Positions 1-10,405 of a stretch of DNA of 40,371 bases are shown here, one piece after another. The translations under genes and the position numbers were made by a program. The notes under the pieces are model-generated. The model searched no databases. It was given only the letters and a program-made list of their open reading frames with translations, and had not been told where the DNA came from. Within the stretch, counting starts at the first letter, position 1, and each line of letters opens with the position of its first letter. Origin of the DNA: JBGPJM01 sp041485385 (GTDB lineage: Bacteria > Planctomycetota > Phycisphaerae > Phycisphaerales > UBA1924); the NCBI GenBank assembly GCA_041485385.1, contig JBGPJM010000021.1, positions 1 through 40,371 on the forward strand. The letters are read 5' to 3'.

Positions 1-155
1 CGCGTTCGGCACCACTCGTCGTACCAGATGCTCTGCGTCAGGCCGGGGATGCGCAGCGCGAGCGCGACGGCAAGGATGAGCAGAACGCCCAGGATGCGCA
101 GGCGGCGGCTGGGTTCGGGCAAGGCAAGGTCTCCCGCGAGTTGCGGGAGGAGCAT
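1..155 (-). CDS. Membrane glycosyltransferase, family 39 (PMT/ArnT-like), N-terminal fragment
   Basis: Only the first 51 codons lie in the window; the gene runs off its left edge. The visible protein has a short polar N-terminus, then a hydrophobic segment (residues about 20-35, ILGVLLILAVALAL), then R-I-P-G-L and S-I-W-Y-D-E. A first membrane helix followed by R-x-P-G-L and S-[LI]-W-x-D-E is typical of GT-C fold transferases of the PMT/ArnT/GT39 group. In those enzymes the Asp of the first periplasmic loop takes part in catalysis with a polyprenyl-phosphate sugar donor. It follows prkA on the same strand after 57 bases. The ATG at 155 has no clear ribosome-binding site and lies inside a possible -10 box, so a TTG at codon 12 is an alternative start. 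The family call is fairly good from the motif, but the substrate cannot be told. Confidence 0.6.
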   Translation of the reverse strand, partial: MLLPQLAGDLALPEPSRRLRILGVLLILAVALALRIPGLTQSIWYDEWCRT

Positions 156-181
156 ACCAGAATCGGCGCCGCGGTTGTCAG
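151..181 (-). promoter_or_regulatory. Possible promoter for the GT39-like gene
   Basis: On the minus strand, CTGACA (176-181) precedes TATGCT (151-156) with 19 bases between. These resemble -35 and -10 boxes. The annotated ATG (153-155) lies within the -10, so either the start codon is further downstream or this is chance. Confidence 0.3.
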
Positions 182-212
182 CGGCGAACCCGGAGCGGCG
201 TAGGGAGACGGG

Positions 213-2357
<2,145 letters not shown>

Positions 2358-2661
2358 GGCTAGCTCCATGTGACGCGGTAAACAGCCAGGGTTCACCTGC
2401 CGCGACCTTGCGAACAACGTCCATCATGCCAGGCCGGCCGCCTCTCGGCGGCGACCAAGAGCCCTCTTCGACGCGCCGAGCCCTGGGCCAACCCCGCCGC
2501 CGGCCCGGGCAGTGTTCACTCGGTCTTATCGGCGCGAACGCCGGGGGTCAAGAACAATGTTTGAGTCTGCGGGCCAACCTTCTGTACGTATCCGCCGCGG
2601 GGGCGGATCGATGACAGGGTCGGATCTCGTCCGGGTTTGTGTCGGTTATCAACGCCGCCCA
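2358..2661. other. Divergent intergenic region between prkA and trmB
   Basis: No convincing gene is seen. Two small perfect hairpins are present: 2437-2452 (GCCGCC/GGCGGC, 4-base loop) and 2590-2608 (ATCCGCC/GGCGGAT, 5-base loop). Neither has a T-run. The region must hold the prkA promoter, but I could not place it. Confidence 0.4.
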
Positions 2662-2667
2662 TACAGT
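2662..2667 (+). promoter_or_regulatory. Possible -10 box of trmB (leaderless)
   Basis: TACAGT lies 5 bases before the trmB ATG. A transcript starting about 7 bases after the box would begin at the start codon. No convincing -35 is seen. Confidence 0.35.
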
Positions 2668-2672
2668 GGGGC

Positions 2673-3353
2673 ATGTCGTTCGGCCTGGCACATGGGAAGG
2701 ACCTGGACCCCGCACCAGTCGGTGTAACCCCCCGGGAAATGGGTACGCTCCCGGACGCGGTGATTACCGACCCGGAGGCGGGGCGGGTGGACGTGCGAGC
2801 GTGGTTCGCTCGACCGGAAATGCCCGTGGAGATAGAGGTGGGGAGCGGAAAAGGGACGTTCCTCCTGCAGCGGGCGGCGGCGGAGCCCGGGGTGAACCTG
2901 CTGGGGATCGAGTGGGCGCGGGAGTTCTGGCTGTATGCGTGCGATAGGTGCCGGCGGAAGGGTGTGACCAACGTGCGGGTGCTGCACACGGACGCGGCGG
3001 AGTTCCTGAAGTGGCGGGCGCCGGCGGGGATCGCGCAGGTCATCCACCTGTATTTTCCGGATCCGTGGCCGAAGGCGCGGCACAACCGGCGGCGGATCGT
3101 GCAGGGGCCGTTCCTGCGCGAGTGCCACCGGGTGCTGGCGCCGGGGGGCGAGCTGCGCGTGGTGACGGATCACGATGGGTATTGGGAATGGATGGAGCGG
3201 GAGTTCGCGGCGGTGGAGGGGCGGCTTTTCCGGCGTGGTGAGTTCTCGCCGCCCGAGACGGCGGAGGAGGGGGAGCTGGTGGGGACGAACTTCGAGAGGA
3301 AGTACAGGCGGGAGGGGAGGCCGTTCCATGCGGCGGTGTTGAAGAAGTGCTGA
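2673..3353 (+). CDS. trmB: tRNA (guanine-N7-)-methyltransferase TrmB
   Basis: This 226-aa SAM-dependent enzyme makes m7G46 in the tRNA variable loop. The Rossmann motif I is VEIEVGSGKGTFLLQRA. The hallmark LYFPDPWPKARHNRRR is present, as is the C-terminal GTNFERKY motif (TxFExK), which helps position SAM and tRNA. The length is usual for the family. I chose ATG 2673 because the conserved fold begins soon after. An upstream TTG at 2637 would add 12 unrelated residues and would lie before the likely -10 box. It is divergent from prkA and convergent with the membrane-protein gene that ends at 3416. The identification is firm. Confidence 0.95.
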   Translation: MSFGLAHGKDLDPAPVGVTPREMGTLPDAVITDPEAGRVDVRAWFARPEMPVEIEVGSGKGTFLLQRAAAEPGVNLLGIEWAREFWLYACDRCRRKGVTNVRVLHTDAAEFLKWRAPAGIAQVIHLYFPDPWPKARHNRRRIVQGPFLRECHRVLAPGGELRVVTDHDGYWEWMEREFAAVEGRLFRRGEFSPPETAEEGELVGTNFERKYRREGRPFHAAVLKKC

Positions 3354-3360
3354 CTCGGCT

Positions 3361-3376
3361 CAGCGCTTCGGTGCTG
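3361..3376. terminator. Weak hairpin between convergent genes
   Basis: CAGCGC-TTCG-GTGCTG forms a 6-bp stem (one G-T pair) closed by a stable C(UUCG)G tetraloop, 7 bases after the trmB stop. There is no T-tract, so intrinsic termination is uncertain. Confidence 0.3.
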
Positions 3377-3415
3377 GGCGGCGCACTGGTGCACCGCGAG
3401 CGCCGGATCGCCCGG

Positions 3416-4333
3416 TCAGCTGCTCGCGGGTTTCTTCTTACCCCTGTTCCGGCGCACGAGCCCCCACCATTGCATGAGCATGCCCACGCCGGAGGTGGCG
3501 GCCCAGATGATCAGGCAGAGGTCGGGGCGGCGGTCGAGGGCGGGGCCGCCGGGGAGGCCCGCGGCGGTCCAGAACCACAGGGCGCAGGGGAGCCAGACGG
3601 CGGCGCCGAACATGGCGGTGACGGTGCCGGCCGCCCATCTTGGGAGCAGCAGGCCCAGCACGAAGCCGAGCGCCAGGCCGACGGCGGCGGACCCGCCGAT
3701 GATCAGCCGATTGGCGGGTGGCAGCTGCTCCCAGCGTGCCTTGAGCTCGTCGTCGAGGGCCTGGAGGAAGGCGCGGACACGGTCGGTGGCGGTGTGGACG
3801 GCCGCGGCGACACGCTGGCGCTCGGTAGCGTTGGGCTCGCCGGCTCCGTCGGGCGTCGTGTCGTGCGGCGAGGGCTCGGCGATCGACTGGCGGAGGTGCT
3901 CGATGTTCCGGGCGATCTGCTCGCTGGCGGTGGCGGAGCCCCCGTCGGGCGGCGGCGCGGGGTCGGCGGGAACGCCGAGGACGATGGCCGCGGTGAGCGG
4001 CGCGGCGATCGCGAGCACCACGCCGAAGCTGGTGGCCATCGCGAATCGATAGAGCAGGACGCCCAGCAGGGCGCCGAGGACGAGGCCGATCGCGAGGCCG
4101 GCGTACACCGAGAGTGAATCGCCCAGCGCGGTGATGGGGGGGAGGAAGAACCCGGCGACGCCGCCCATGAGGGCGAAGGCGACAACGACCATCGGCTTGA
4201 GGACCTTGCGGCCGGCGCACCAGAGGATGAGGCCGGTGGCGAGCGCCAGGAACATGAGCAGGTGAGCGCCCCAGGGGAGGGAGCGGAGCTCCTGAACCAT
4301 CTGGCCGCCGGAATCGATCAGCGCCTGGAACAC
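3416..4333 (-). CDS. Polytopic membrane protein, TMEM198/DUF4203-like in appearance
   Basis: This is a 305-aa integral membrane protein of unknown function. Hydrophobic segments cover about residues 24-40, 48-66, 74-95 and 100-120. A polar, helical, probably soluble stretch of about 70 residues follows. Two or three further membrane segments lie near 212-290, and the C-terminus is basic (RRNRGKKK). The paired Gly/Ala-rich helices of the N-terminal half recall DUF4203/TMEM198-type proteins, but I cannot be sure of that link. The start is GTG at 4333, supported by GAGG 5 bases upstream; an ATG at 4300 is the alternative. It is transcribed away from pheA, and its likely -10 overlaps one on the other strand (4355-4363). 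Confidence 0.75.
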   Translation of the reverse strand: MFQALIDSGGQMVQELRSLPWGAHLLMFLALATGLILWCAGRKVLKPMVVVAFALMGGVAGFFLPPITALGDSLSVYAGLAIGLVLGALLGVLLYRFAMATSFGVVLAIAAPLTAAIVLGVPADPAPPPDGGSATASEQIARNIEHLRQSIAEPSPHDTTPDGAGEPNATERQRVAAAVHTATDRVRAFLQALDDELKARWEQLPPANRLIIGGSAAVGLALGFVLGLLLPRWAAGTVTAMFGAAVWLPCALWFWTAAGLPGGPALDRRPDLCLIIWAATSGVGMLMQWWGLVRRNRGKKKPASS

Positions 4334-4354
4334 GGGAACCTCGTGCCGCCCGGG

Positions 4355-4363
4355 TACAGTCTA
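4355..4363. promoter_or_regulatory. Overlapping divergent -10-like boxes
   Basis: TACAGT (plus, 4355-4360) overlaps TAGACT (minus, 4358-4363). The minus box is 24 bases before the GTG of the membrane-protein gene. The plus box would give pheA a leader of about 145 bases. Both are inferred from hexamer resemblance only. Confidence 0.3.
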
Positions 4364-4510
4364 CGGCTCACCCTACGCCCCCTACTCGCGTCGGAGACGC
4401 ACTCAGGGTTGTTCGGGAAAGGGGATGCGTGCGTTTCGCCGCGGGTTCGCGGCGGGGCTCCTTCAAGGCTGATCGACCCGATCGGCTTGCGGACTTCGGA
4501 GATCGTCGAG

Positions 4511-5725
4511 ATGGCCAAACGAGCCCCGTATAAGAAGTGCCCGCCGGGGAGCACCAAGCAGGGGGGCGCCGGCGAGGGGGAGCTGGCGTCGCTGCGCGAG
4601 CGGATCAGCGCGATGGACCGGCGTCTGGTGGATCTTCTCAACCAGCGGGCGAGGCTGGTGGTGAAGGTCGGGAAGATCAAGAGAGAGAAGGGGATCCCGA
4701 TCTACACGCCGCACCGCGAGGCGGAGGTGCTGAGCAGGGTGCTGGCGATGAACGCGGGGCCGCTGCCGGACCGGGCGATCGAGGGGATCTACCGGGAGCT
4801 GATGAGCGGGAGCTTCCGGCTGGAGCAGCCGCCGCGGATCGGGTACCTGGGTCCGGTGGGGAGCTTCTCGCACGTGGCGGCGGTGAAGCACTTCGGGACG
4901 TCGGTGGACTTCGAGGACCTGCACGCGATCGGCGGGGTGTTCACGGAGGTGGCGCGCGGGCACGTGGACTACGGGCTGGTGCCGATCGAGAACTCGATCG
5001 GGGGCGGGATCACCGAGACGCTGGAGGCGTTCCAGGAGCTGTCCTCGAGCGTGAACATCTACGCGGAGGTGCAGCTGGAGGTGCACCATGCGCTGCTGGC
5101 GAACTGCGCGCCGAGCCAGGTGCGGCGGATCTACTCCAAGCCGGAGGTGTTCACGCAGTGCCGCACGTGGCTGGCGACGCAGTACCCGGAGGCGGAGCTT
5201 GTGCCGGAGGCGAGCACGTCGGCGGCGGTGATGAGGGCGGCGAAGGAGTCGGAGCCGGGGGGCGCGGGGGGGAAGGCCGGCAAGATGGGGCGCGCCGCGC
5301 GCGGCGCGGCGGCGATCGGGAGCGTGCTGGCGGCGGAGATCTACGACCTCAACGTGCTGTTCGAGAACATCGAGGACCGGTCGAACAACATCACGCGGTT
5401 CTTCGTGATCAGCAAGCACAAGGCGCTGGCGACGGGGAAGGACGAGGACGGGCGGCCGGGGGACAAGACGTCGATCATGTTCGCGACGCCGGACCAACCG
5501 GGGGCGCTGGTGAGCGTGCTGGCGGTGTTCGAGCGCGCGGGGATCAACCTGACGCACATCGACAAGCGCCCGAGCGGGCGGAGCAACTGGGAGTACACGT
5601 TCTTCATCGATGCCGAGGGGCACATCGACGATCCGTGGTTCGGCGCGGGCGTGGCGCAGGCGCGCGGCCACTGCCGCGAGCTGCGCGTGCTGGGGAGCTA
5701 TCCAAGATCGAAGCGGATTCTGTAG
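4511..5725 (+). CDS. pheA: Bifunctional chorismate mutase/prephenate dehydratase (P-protein)
   Basis: This 404-aa enzyme of phenylalanine synthesis converts chorismate to prephenate and then to phenylpyruvate. The N-terminal AroQ helical mutase domain (about residues 25-110) has LRERISAMDRRLVDLLNQRA and K-x2-KREKGIPIY. The dehydratase domain follows with LGPVGSFSHVAA, the PIENSIGGGI motif and the catalytic NNITRFFVI (TRF). A C-terminal ACT domain has PGALVSVLAVF and HIDKRPSGRSNWEY. The Phe-binding ESRP motif seen in many P-proteins reads DKRP here, so feedback sensitivity could differ. A Gly/Ala/Lys-rich stretch (SEPGGAGGKAGKMGRAARGA) seems to lengthen a loop before the AAIGS segment. I chose ATG 4511 because the preceding 83 in-frame codons look non-coding and would overlap the divergent gene. 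It converges on the lipoprotein gene with a 26-base gap. Confidence 0.93.
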   Translation: MAKRAPYKKCPPGSTKQGGAGEGELASLRERISAMDRRLVDLLNQRARLVVKVGKIKREKGIPIYTPHREAEVLSRVLAMNAGPLPDRAIEGIYRELMSGSFRLEQPPRIGYLGPVGSFSHVAAVKHFGTSVDFEDLHAIGGVFTEVARGHVDYGLVPIENSIGGGITETLEAFQELSSSVNIYAEVQLEVHHALLANCAPSQVRRIYSKPEVFTQCRTWLATQYPEAELVPEASTSAAVMRAAKESEPGGAGGKAGKMGRAARGAAAIGSVLAAEIYDLNVLFENIEDRSNNITRFFVISKHKALATGKDEDGRPGDKTSIMFATPDQPGALVSVLAVFERAGINLTHIDKRPSGRSNWEYTFFIDAEGHIDDPWFGAGVAQARGHCRELRVLGSYPRSKRIL

Positions 5726-5751
5726 CGCGGCCGGGCCGGGCGCGAGCCGGG

Positions 5752-6513
5752 TCAGGGGATGGGGAAGTACCAGGGGAGGCCCTTCTTCTTAGCCTCGTCG
5801 CGCGCGTTCCGGAGGAAGGCGAGGATGCCGGGGTCGGTCGAGGAGCTGATTGTGGGAGGCGGGTTGAGCAGGGCGCCGACCTGCGGGGATCCGCCGGGAA
5901 CCCGCTTGACGGAGACCTCGGTGTACTGCCCGACATGGAGTTGGACCGAGTTGGCAGGATCGAAGGTATTGAGGGCCGTGATGGAGCAGGCGGTGTTCTC
6001 GGGGCCGATGTAGAACACGCGTTCGACGGCGCTGTCGGCGTAGAAGAGCACCTGGTACTCGGTGTCGGCGGGGCATGGATCGGGCACCACGGCGCCGCCG
6101 GCGGTGCTCCCGGAGCTGAAGGTCCCGGCGGAGATCCAGTTGGTGTGGCCGATGGGCCAGCGGCCGCGGCTGATGACGTAGGAGTAGCCGTAGATAATCT
6201 CGAAAGCGGCCGACTCCTTGAGGGAGGGGTCGCTGTCGTCGAAATCGATCCTGGCTTCGGAGGGCTTGGTGGCCGAGGTCGTGTGCGAGGAGGGGTAGGG
6301 GCCGAACAGCATGGTTGAGGCGTGCCCCTTTCCGTCTCGGCGCTCGACGTGGAAGAGGAGGTCGTCGACGGTGACGTAGCCGCTGGTGGTGCGGGTGTGT
6401 TCGGTCGGGGTGACGGTGGTGACGCTGAGGATGGGGTTGTTGTGCGAGCCGAGGGGGGCGGTGGTGCAGCCCGGGAACGCGACGATGCAGATGAGCGGGA
6501 TGAGCCATTTCAT
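5752..6513 (-). CDS. Putative lipoprotein, paralogue of the adjacent 253-aa protein
   Basis: This is a 253-aa exported protein of unknown function. MKWLIPLICIVAFPGC is a lipoprotein signal with lipobox FPGC, so it is probably anchored in the envelope by a lipidated Cys16. The mature part looks mostly beta and ends in a charged helix (LRNARDEAKKKG). It is homologous along its length to the 253-aa product of 6599-7360. Shared blocks include R-I-x-F-D and P-S, AxFE, R-G-R-W-P-I-G-[HR]-T-x-W, VLFYA and the C-terminal helix. It is the last gene of a likely three-gene run behind a CHASE2 Ser/Thr kinase, 85 bases after its paralogue. The start was set by the signal peptide; the ORF extends further upstream in frame but without sense. 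Confidence 0.75.
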   Translation of the reverse strand: MKWLIPLICIVAFPGCTTAPLGSHNNPILSVTTVTPTEHTRTTSGYVTVDDLLFHVERRDGKGHASTMLFGPYPSSHTTSATKPSEARIDFDDSDPSLKESAAFEIIYGYSYVISRGRWPIGHTNWISAGTFSSGSTAGGAVVPDPCPADTEYQVLFYADSAVERVFYIGPENTACSITALNTFDPANSVQLHVGQYTEVSVKRVPGGSPQVGALLNPPPTISSSTDPGILAFLRNARDEAKKKGLPWYFPIP

Positions 6514-6598
6514 GGGTGGCGCCTGGATAAAGGAACTGGAGGCATGTTCGGCAGCGCGGAACTGCATGAAGTGGGAAGAGGTGCTTTGACGGGCGATA

Positions 6599-7360
6599 TC
6601 AATGTTTCGCGTCGCGCTTCGTGTACTTTGCGACTCTGCCGCCGAGCTGGCGCACGTTCTCCAGCGCCGCCTCAACCTCTTTGCTGTTGGCTGGGCGAAT
6701 CTGGTCGCCTTCGTCGGCGCCTATCAAGGACCAGCAGACAGAGGCGGCCTCGAGGTGCCTTGTCACTTCGATCAAGTCACCGAGATGCAGGATTCGATAT
6801 GTCGGCGGATTCGTCGGAAACAGCACGGTGAGCGGGGCGTTCGGGTCGTCGCTCGCCGCGAAGACGACGGACTCGCGATCGTCCTCGGCGTAGAAGAGGA
6901 CGGTCCGCTGAATATCGTCGTCCGCCGTGCCAAATCGGTGGTCTTTCAAGAAGCTGCCGGTTCCCGCCGCGAGCCAGCGTGTCCGGCCGATGGGCCAGCG
7001 TCCGCGACGCGTCACGCTTGCGAAGCCCGAGCACAGCTCGAACGACGCGGCCGCGCCGGCGGGGTTCGAGGGGTTGCGGTTGTCGAAGATGATCCTGCCC
7101 TGCGTCCAGTCGTTTCCGTGTTGGCGGGACGCGAGCGTAACCTGGTAATCCTCGGTGTTGGCGTGGCCGATGTCCCGCGTGATGTCGAACTTCTCGGCGG
7201 TGCCGTCCGTGGCGATGGAGTAGCCGGTGACGTGGCTCGTCCCGCCGGGCGTTATTGCCTGAACCGGCGGAGGCGGCGCCTTGCGCGTGGTTGCGCGATC
7301 GATCTGCGGCAGCGCCAGCAGGGCGAGCACGACGATGACGAAAAGAGGTCCGATCTTCAT
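6599..7360 (-). CDS. Exported protein, paralogue of the adjacent lipoprotein
   Basis: This is a 253-aa protein of unknown function. MKIGPLFVIVVLALLALP is a signal peptide or N-terminal anchor without a lipobox Cys, unlike its paralogue. The mature part carries GYSIATDGTAEKFDI, RIIFDNRNPSNPAG, RRGRWPIGRTRW and TVLFYAEDDRESVV, then a C-terminal helix. The identical length and shared blocks show tandem duplication with the gene at 5752-6513. The start is strong: AGGAG lies 7 bases upstream, and the stop codon of the kinase gene overlaps this ribosome-binding site (ends only 10 bases apart), so translation is probably coupled. Context suggests the two exported proteins serve the kinase pathway, perhaps as ligand-side partners of its extracytoplasmic CHASE2 domain, but that is inference. 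Confidence 0.75.
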   Translation of the reverse strand: MKIGPLFVIVVLALLALPQIDRATTRKAPPPPVQAITPGGTSHVTGYSIATDGTAEKFDITRDIGHANTEDYQVTLASRQHGNDWTQGRIIFDNRNPSNPAGAAASFELCSGFASVTRRGRWPIGRTRWLAAGTGSFLKDHRFGTADDDIQRTVLFYAEDDRESVVFAASDDPNAPLTVLFPTNPPTYRILHLGDLIEVTRHLEAASVCWSLIGADEGDQIRPANSKEVEAALENVRQLGGRVAKYTKRDAKH

Positions 7361-7370
7361 CGAGTTTCTC

Positions 7371-9641
7371 CTATTCGAGCTGTAGTCGGCGGACATGCGA
7401 GGTGGCGAGGAACACCACCGCGGAGACGAGCACGGCGCACGCGGGCATCGCGGGGTTGATGAGGTAGCGATCGGCGACGAACGCCGCGTAGCAGGCACCG
7501 GCCCCGAGAAGCGCGAGCAGCGCGGCGGCGGCCACGGCGCGGAGCATGCGCCGCCGCATGAGCAGGACGGCGGCCACGCCGCCCACGGCGCTGGCGCACA
7601 GGATGAGGATCTGACCCTGTTGCGTCGGGGTGCGAACCCATCGTGATTCCAGCAACGCGTCGATGGCGACCGCGTGTGCATGGCAACCGCAGACCAATCC
7701 CCCGCCGGCTCGCGCATGCCAGTCGTCCGTGTCGTGGCGCAGGTTGGCGAGGAGGACGATCCTGTCGCTCAGCTCGCGACCCAGTTGCTTGGCTGGTGTA
7801 TCGAGCGCCCGGGAGAGTTCGATCGTCGATGCGTCCAAGGCGGTGTCGGAGGGAATACGGTCAAGCACCAGTTCGCCCACGTCGTACGGGGCCTCGAAGG
7901 GGCAGTCGACCTCGGAAGCCGGTTCGGTTACGCTCCTGGTCTGAGCCAGTGGGAACACCGCCGGCGCGAATGGGAACGCCAGAGCGATCCGGCCTGCGCC
8001 GAACGTGACCTTTATCGCGTCGGGGCGGTCCAAGAGATCGTACCGGACGTCGGTCCCCGGGTGCAGATGCGCCGCGACGGTCGCCAGGCTCAGCGATGGA
8101 AACGGCGCACCGTTCTCGCTCTGCTGGATCAGCGCGATCCTCCAGAATCCCAGCTCATCAACGGTGACGCGCGCAGCGCCCATTCGAGGACCAAGTTCCT
8201 GGAGCCGCGGCAGGAGCGTGACGCCGCCGCTTGCGGTCGGCCAGCAACTGAGTCCGAAGATCACGTCGGCCCGGCTCTGGAGCCTTCGGAGAGCCTTCTC
8301 GAAGGCGTCGTCCGCGCCCGGGACGCCCGAGGGTCCGGTCATGAACAGGTCGAGTGCGACGGTCTTGCACCCCGTGTCCACCAGGTGGTCGAGCGCGGCC
8401 GCCCAAACCATGCGCTGTGATTGGCCCTCGCCGAACCCCGCGCGCCCGGGGTCGAAGCCGTGCTCGCGGGCGATGGCCGCCAGATCCGTATGGTCGTCGA
8501 TGGCGATGACGGTCGTGTGCTTCAACGGCTCCTCCGGCGCAGCGGCGGGCTGGAGCGACCGTTGGAACCATCGATTGACGCTGGTCCACTCGTAGACCAG
8601 GGGCACGCCGAAAGTGTCCACCAGCCACACCGCCAGCACGATGATCGGCAACGCGAAGGCCAGATCAATCGCGCCGGCGAACTTCAAGTGGCGGCGGATC
8701 GCCGCGGTCAACTGGGCTGCGTTCTCGTACCGATCCTGGGGGTCCTTTCTGAGCGACCTGAGAAGGATCCGCTCCAGGCGCGGGTGGAGCCCGGCCATCC
8801 TCCCGCGGGGCGGCACCGGCGGCTCGTGCCGGATGACGCGGCGGGCCTCGGTCTGGGGCACCGTGTTCGGGTCGGTCTCATACGGGAGTTGGCCGACGAG
8901 CAGCTCGTACAGGACCACCCCCAGCGAGTACACGTCGCTGCGGGCAGTGAGCGACTGCGGGTCGCAGGCGGGGTCGCACTGTTCGGGGGACATGTAGGCC
9001 AGGGTGCCCACCAGGCTGCCGTGCTCGGAGGGGAGCCGGGCGGCTTCGTCCTGGTGGCGCATGGAGAGGGCCAGGCCGAAGTCGATGACGACCGGCTCGT
9101 CGGCGTCGTCGACGAGGATGTTGGCGGGCTTGAGGTCGCGGTGGACGACGCCGTCCGAGTGGGCGCCCCCCACGGCCTCGCAGACCTTCGCGAAGAGCTC
9201 CAGGCGGGCGCGGGTGCGCATCCGCGGGTGGGCGGCGATGAACTCGTTCAGTCGCCGGGCGCCGGGGACGTACTCCATGACGAAGTAGGGGACGGGTGCT
9301 CCGGACTGCGGGTCGGGGGAGACGTCGAAGTCGTAGAGGCCCGCGATGCCGCGCCGGCGACGCAGCGAGGCGAGGATGTCCGCCTCCATCTTGAAGCGGT
9401 CGAGGGCGGTCTGGGAGAAGAGCGCTGGCCGGACCAGCTTGACGGCGACGGGGCAACGGAGCTTCTGGTCGTAGGCTTCGAAGACGACGCCCATGCCCCC
9501 GCCGCCGATCCGGCGGCGGATCAGGTAACGGCCCTTGGGGGGCGGGAACTCCGAACCGGGCGCGGGCTCGACGAACGGCGGGTCGAGCCTGACCCAGAGG
9601 GTCGTGCTGTCGTCCAGCGGTCCGGTTGGGGACTGAGACAT
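7371..9641 (-). CDS. Membrane Ser/Thr protein kinase with CHASE2 sensor domain
   Basis: This 756-aa transmembrane kinase has an N-terminal cytoplasmic Hanks-type domain at about residues 38-315. It shows the glycine loop IGGGGMGVVFEAYD, VAVKLV lysine, HRDLKPANILV near 165, VIDFGLAL near 187 and GTLAYMSPEQ. A membrane helix (IDLAFALPIIVLAVWLVDTF) leads to an extracytoplasmic CHASE2 domain, shown by TTVIAIDDHTD, CKTVALDLF, FPSLSLATVAAH, LSDRIVLLANL and CHAHAVAIDALL. Hydrophobic helices near 680-750 end the protein. This kinase-TM-CHASE2-TM order is a known architecture for sensing an unidentified extracellular signal and phosphorylating cytoplasmic proteins. All catalytic residues looked for are present. 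The start ATG 9641 is followed by a typical short low-complexity leader. It heads a probable operon with the two 253-aa exported paralogues. Confidence 0.92.
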   Translation of the reverse strand: MSQSPTGPLDDSTTLWVRLDPPFVEPAPGSEFPPPKGRYLIRRRIGGGGMGVVFEAYDQKLRCPVAVKLVRPALFSQTALDRFKMEADILASLRRRRGIAGLYDFDVSPDPQSGAPVPYFVMEYVPGARRLNEFIAAHPRMRTRARLELFAKVCEAVGGAHSDGVVHRDLKPANILVDDADEPVVIDFGLALSMRHQDEAARLPSEHGSLVGTLAYMSPEQCDPACDPQSLTARSDVYSLGVVLYELLVGQLPYETDPNTVPQTEARRVIRHEPPVPPRGRMAGLHPRLERILLRSLRKDPQDRYENAAQLTAAIRRHLKFAGAIDLAFALPIIVLAVWLVDTFGVPLVYEWTSVNRWFQRSLQPAAAPEEPLKHTTVIAIDDHTDLAAIAREHGFDPGRAGFGEGQSQRMVWAAALDHLVDTGCKTVALDLFMTGPSGVPGADDAFEKALRRLQSRADVIFGLSCWPTASGGVTLLPRLQELGPRMGAARVTVDELGFWRIALIQQSENGAPFPSLSLATVAAHLHPGTDVRYDLLDRPDAIKVTFGAGRIALAFPFAPAVFPLAQTRSVTEPASEVDCPFEAPYDVGELVLDRIPSDTALDASTIELSRALDTPAKQLGRELSDRIVLLANLRHDTDDWHARAGGGLVCGCHAHAVAIDALLESRWVRTPTQQGQILILCASAVGGVAAVLLMRRRMLRAVAAAALLALLGAGACYAAFVADRYLINPAMPACAVLVSAVVFLATSHVRRLQLE

Positions 9642-10345
9642 CGGGTGCGCTTTCTGCTGCGGTCTCCTCGGCGGCAGTGGTCGGCGCCTTGGATCGGTGA
9701 ACGTTCGGATGTCGACATACGAGGCACCGGTCGCCGTGACGGGCTGCGAAGCCGCGACGAATGGCTTCCGGCAGAGGGGCTGAAGAAGTGGTCAGAACCC
9801 CCGTGTGCCGCGGCTGCACAGGATACCCAATTGAGAGAGAGGCGGGAAGGACCCCCATCGGCGCGCGGAGAGCGGAGTTCGCCGATGCCGGGAGCCCTGG
9901 AGGGGGTCGGGAGAGGCCGAGTCCGCGCCGGCCCCAAGGGAGGGCTGCCGAGGAACTTCATCCGGCCCCGGGGGAATCCGGGAACTCTGAGAGGGCGGGG
10001 GAGTCTGTCGCCTGAAACCGGACGTCAGAAGCGTCCGTATGGGTCAGGCCCACGCCCCGAAAGCCCGGGGTAACTTGCGCGCGATCAATCCGGACAAGAT
10101 GAAGAGTGTTGAGAGAGTCGCACCCGCGGTCGAGGAGGTTCTGCGCGCGTGCGGTGCCCGCCGGGTGCGCAACTTGCGGGCTCGGAGGCCAGCGGGTAGG
10201 CTTCGGGCAAGTGGGGATTTGGTGGATCGCCCGACCGACCGTTCGGCCGGGTGTTTGTGTCCCTACGGTTGGCCCGCTGGTGAAGCAGGCCGGCGATGAA
10301 GCGACCCGCACGGGGCGCATCGCCAAGACGGATCACGTTGAGCGC
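9642..10345. other. Non-coding divergent region
   Basis: About 700 bases separate the kinase gene from the giant gene. The open frames here lack family features and look like GC-rich background. A small hairpin CCCCG-AAAGCC-CGGGG lies near 10054-10069. The region presumably holds both divergent promoters and a long kinase 5' leader. No known riboswitch was recognised. Confidence 0.4.
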
Positions 10346-10351
10346 TAAACT
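10346..10351 (+). promoter_or_regulatory. Possible -10 box of the giant gene
   Basis: TAAACT lies 54 bases before the ATG in the setting GCTAAACT. No clear -35 was found. Confidence 0.3.
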
Positions 10352-10405
10352 GTGGCCCGCGGGAGCCCACCCGCGTCCCCAGAGCCGAGACAGGCAGGAG
10401 TCGCC

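Noticed and set aside
4537..6318. A 593-codon open frame overlapping pheA and the lipoprotein gene
   Set aside because: It is in another frame over two genes with clear family motifs; the translation is Gly/Ala/Arg-rich and featureless.
10046..10075. Hairpin-rich leader considered as a riboswitch
   Set aside because: Only a 5-bp stem with no conserved core of a known riboswitch class, and it is far from a start codon in the sense direction.
9958..10326. A 122-codon minus-strand frame in the kinase-giant gene interval
   Set aside because: No ribosome-binding site, signal or fold-like pattern, and mixed composition. It was left as non-coding.
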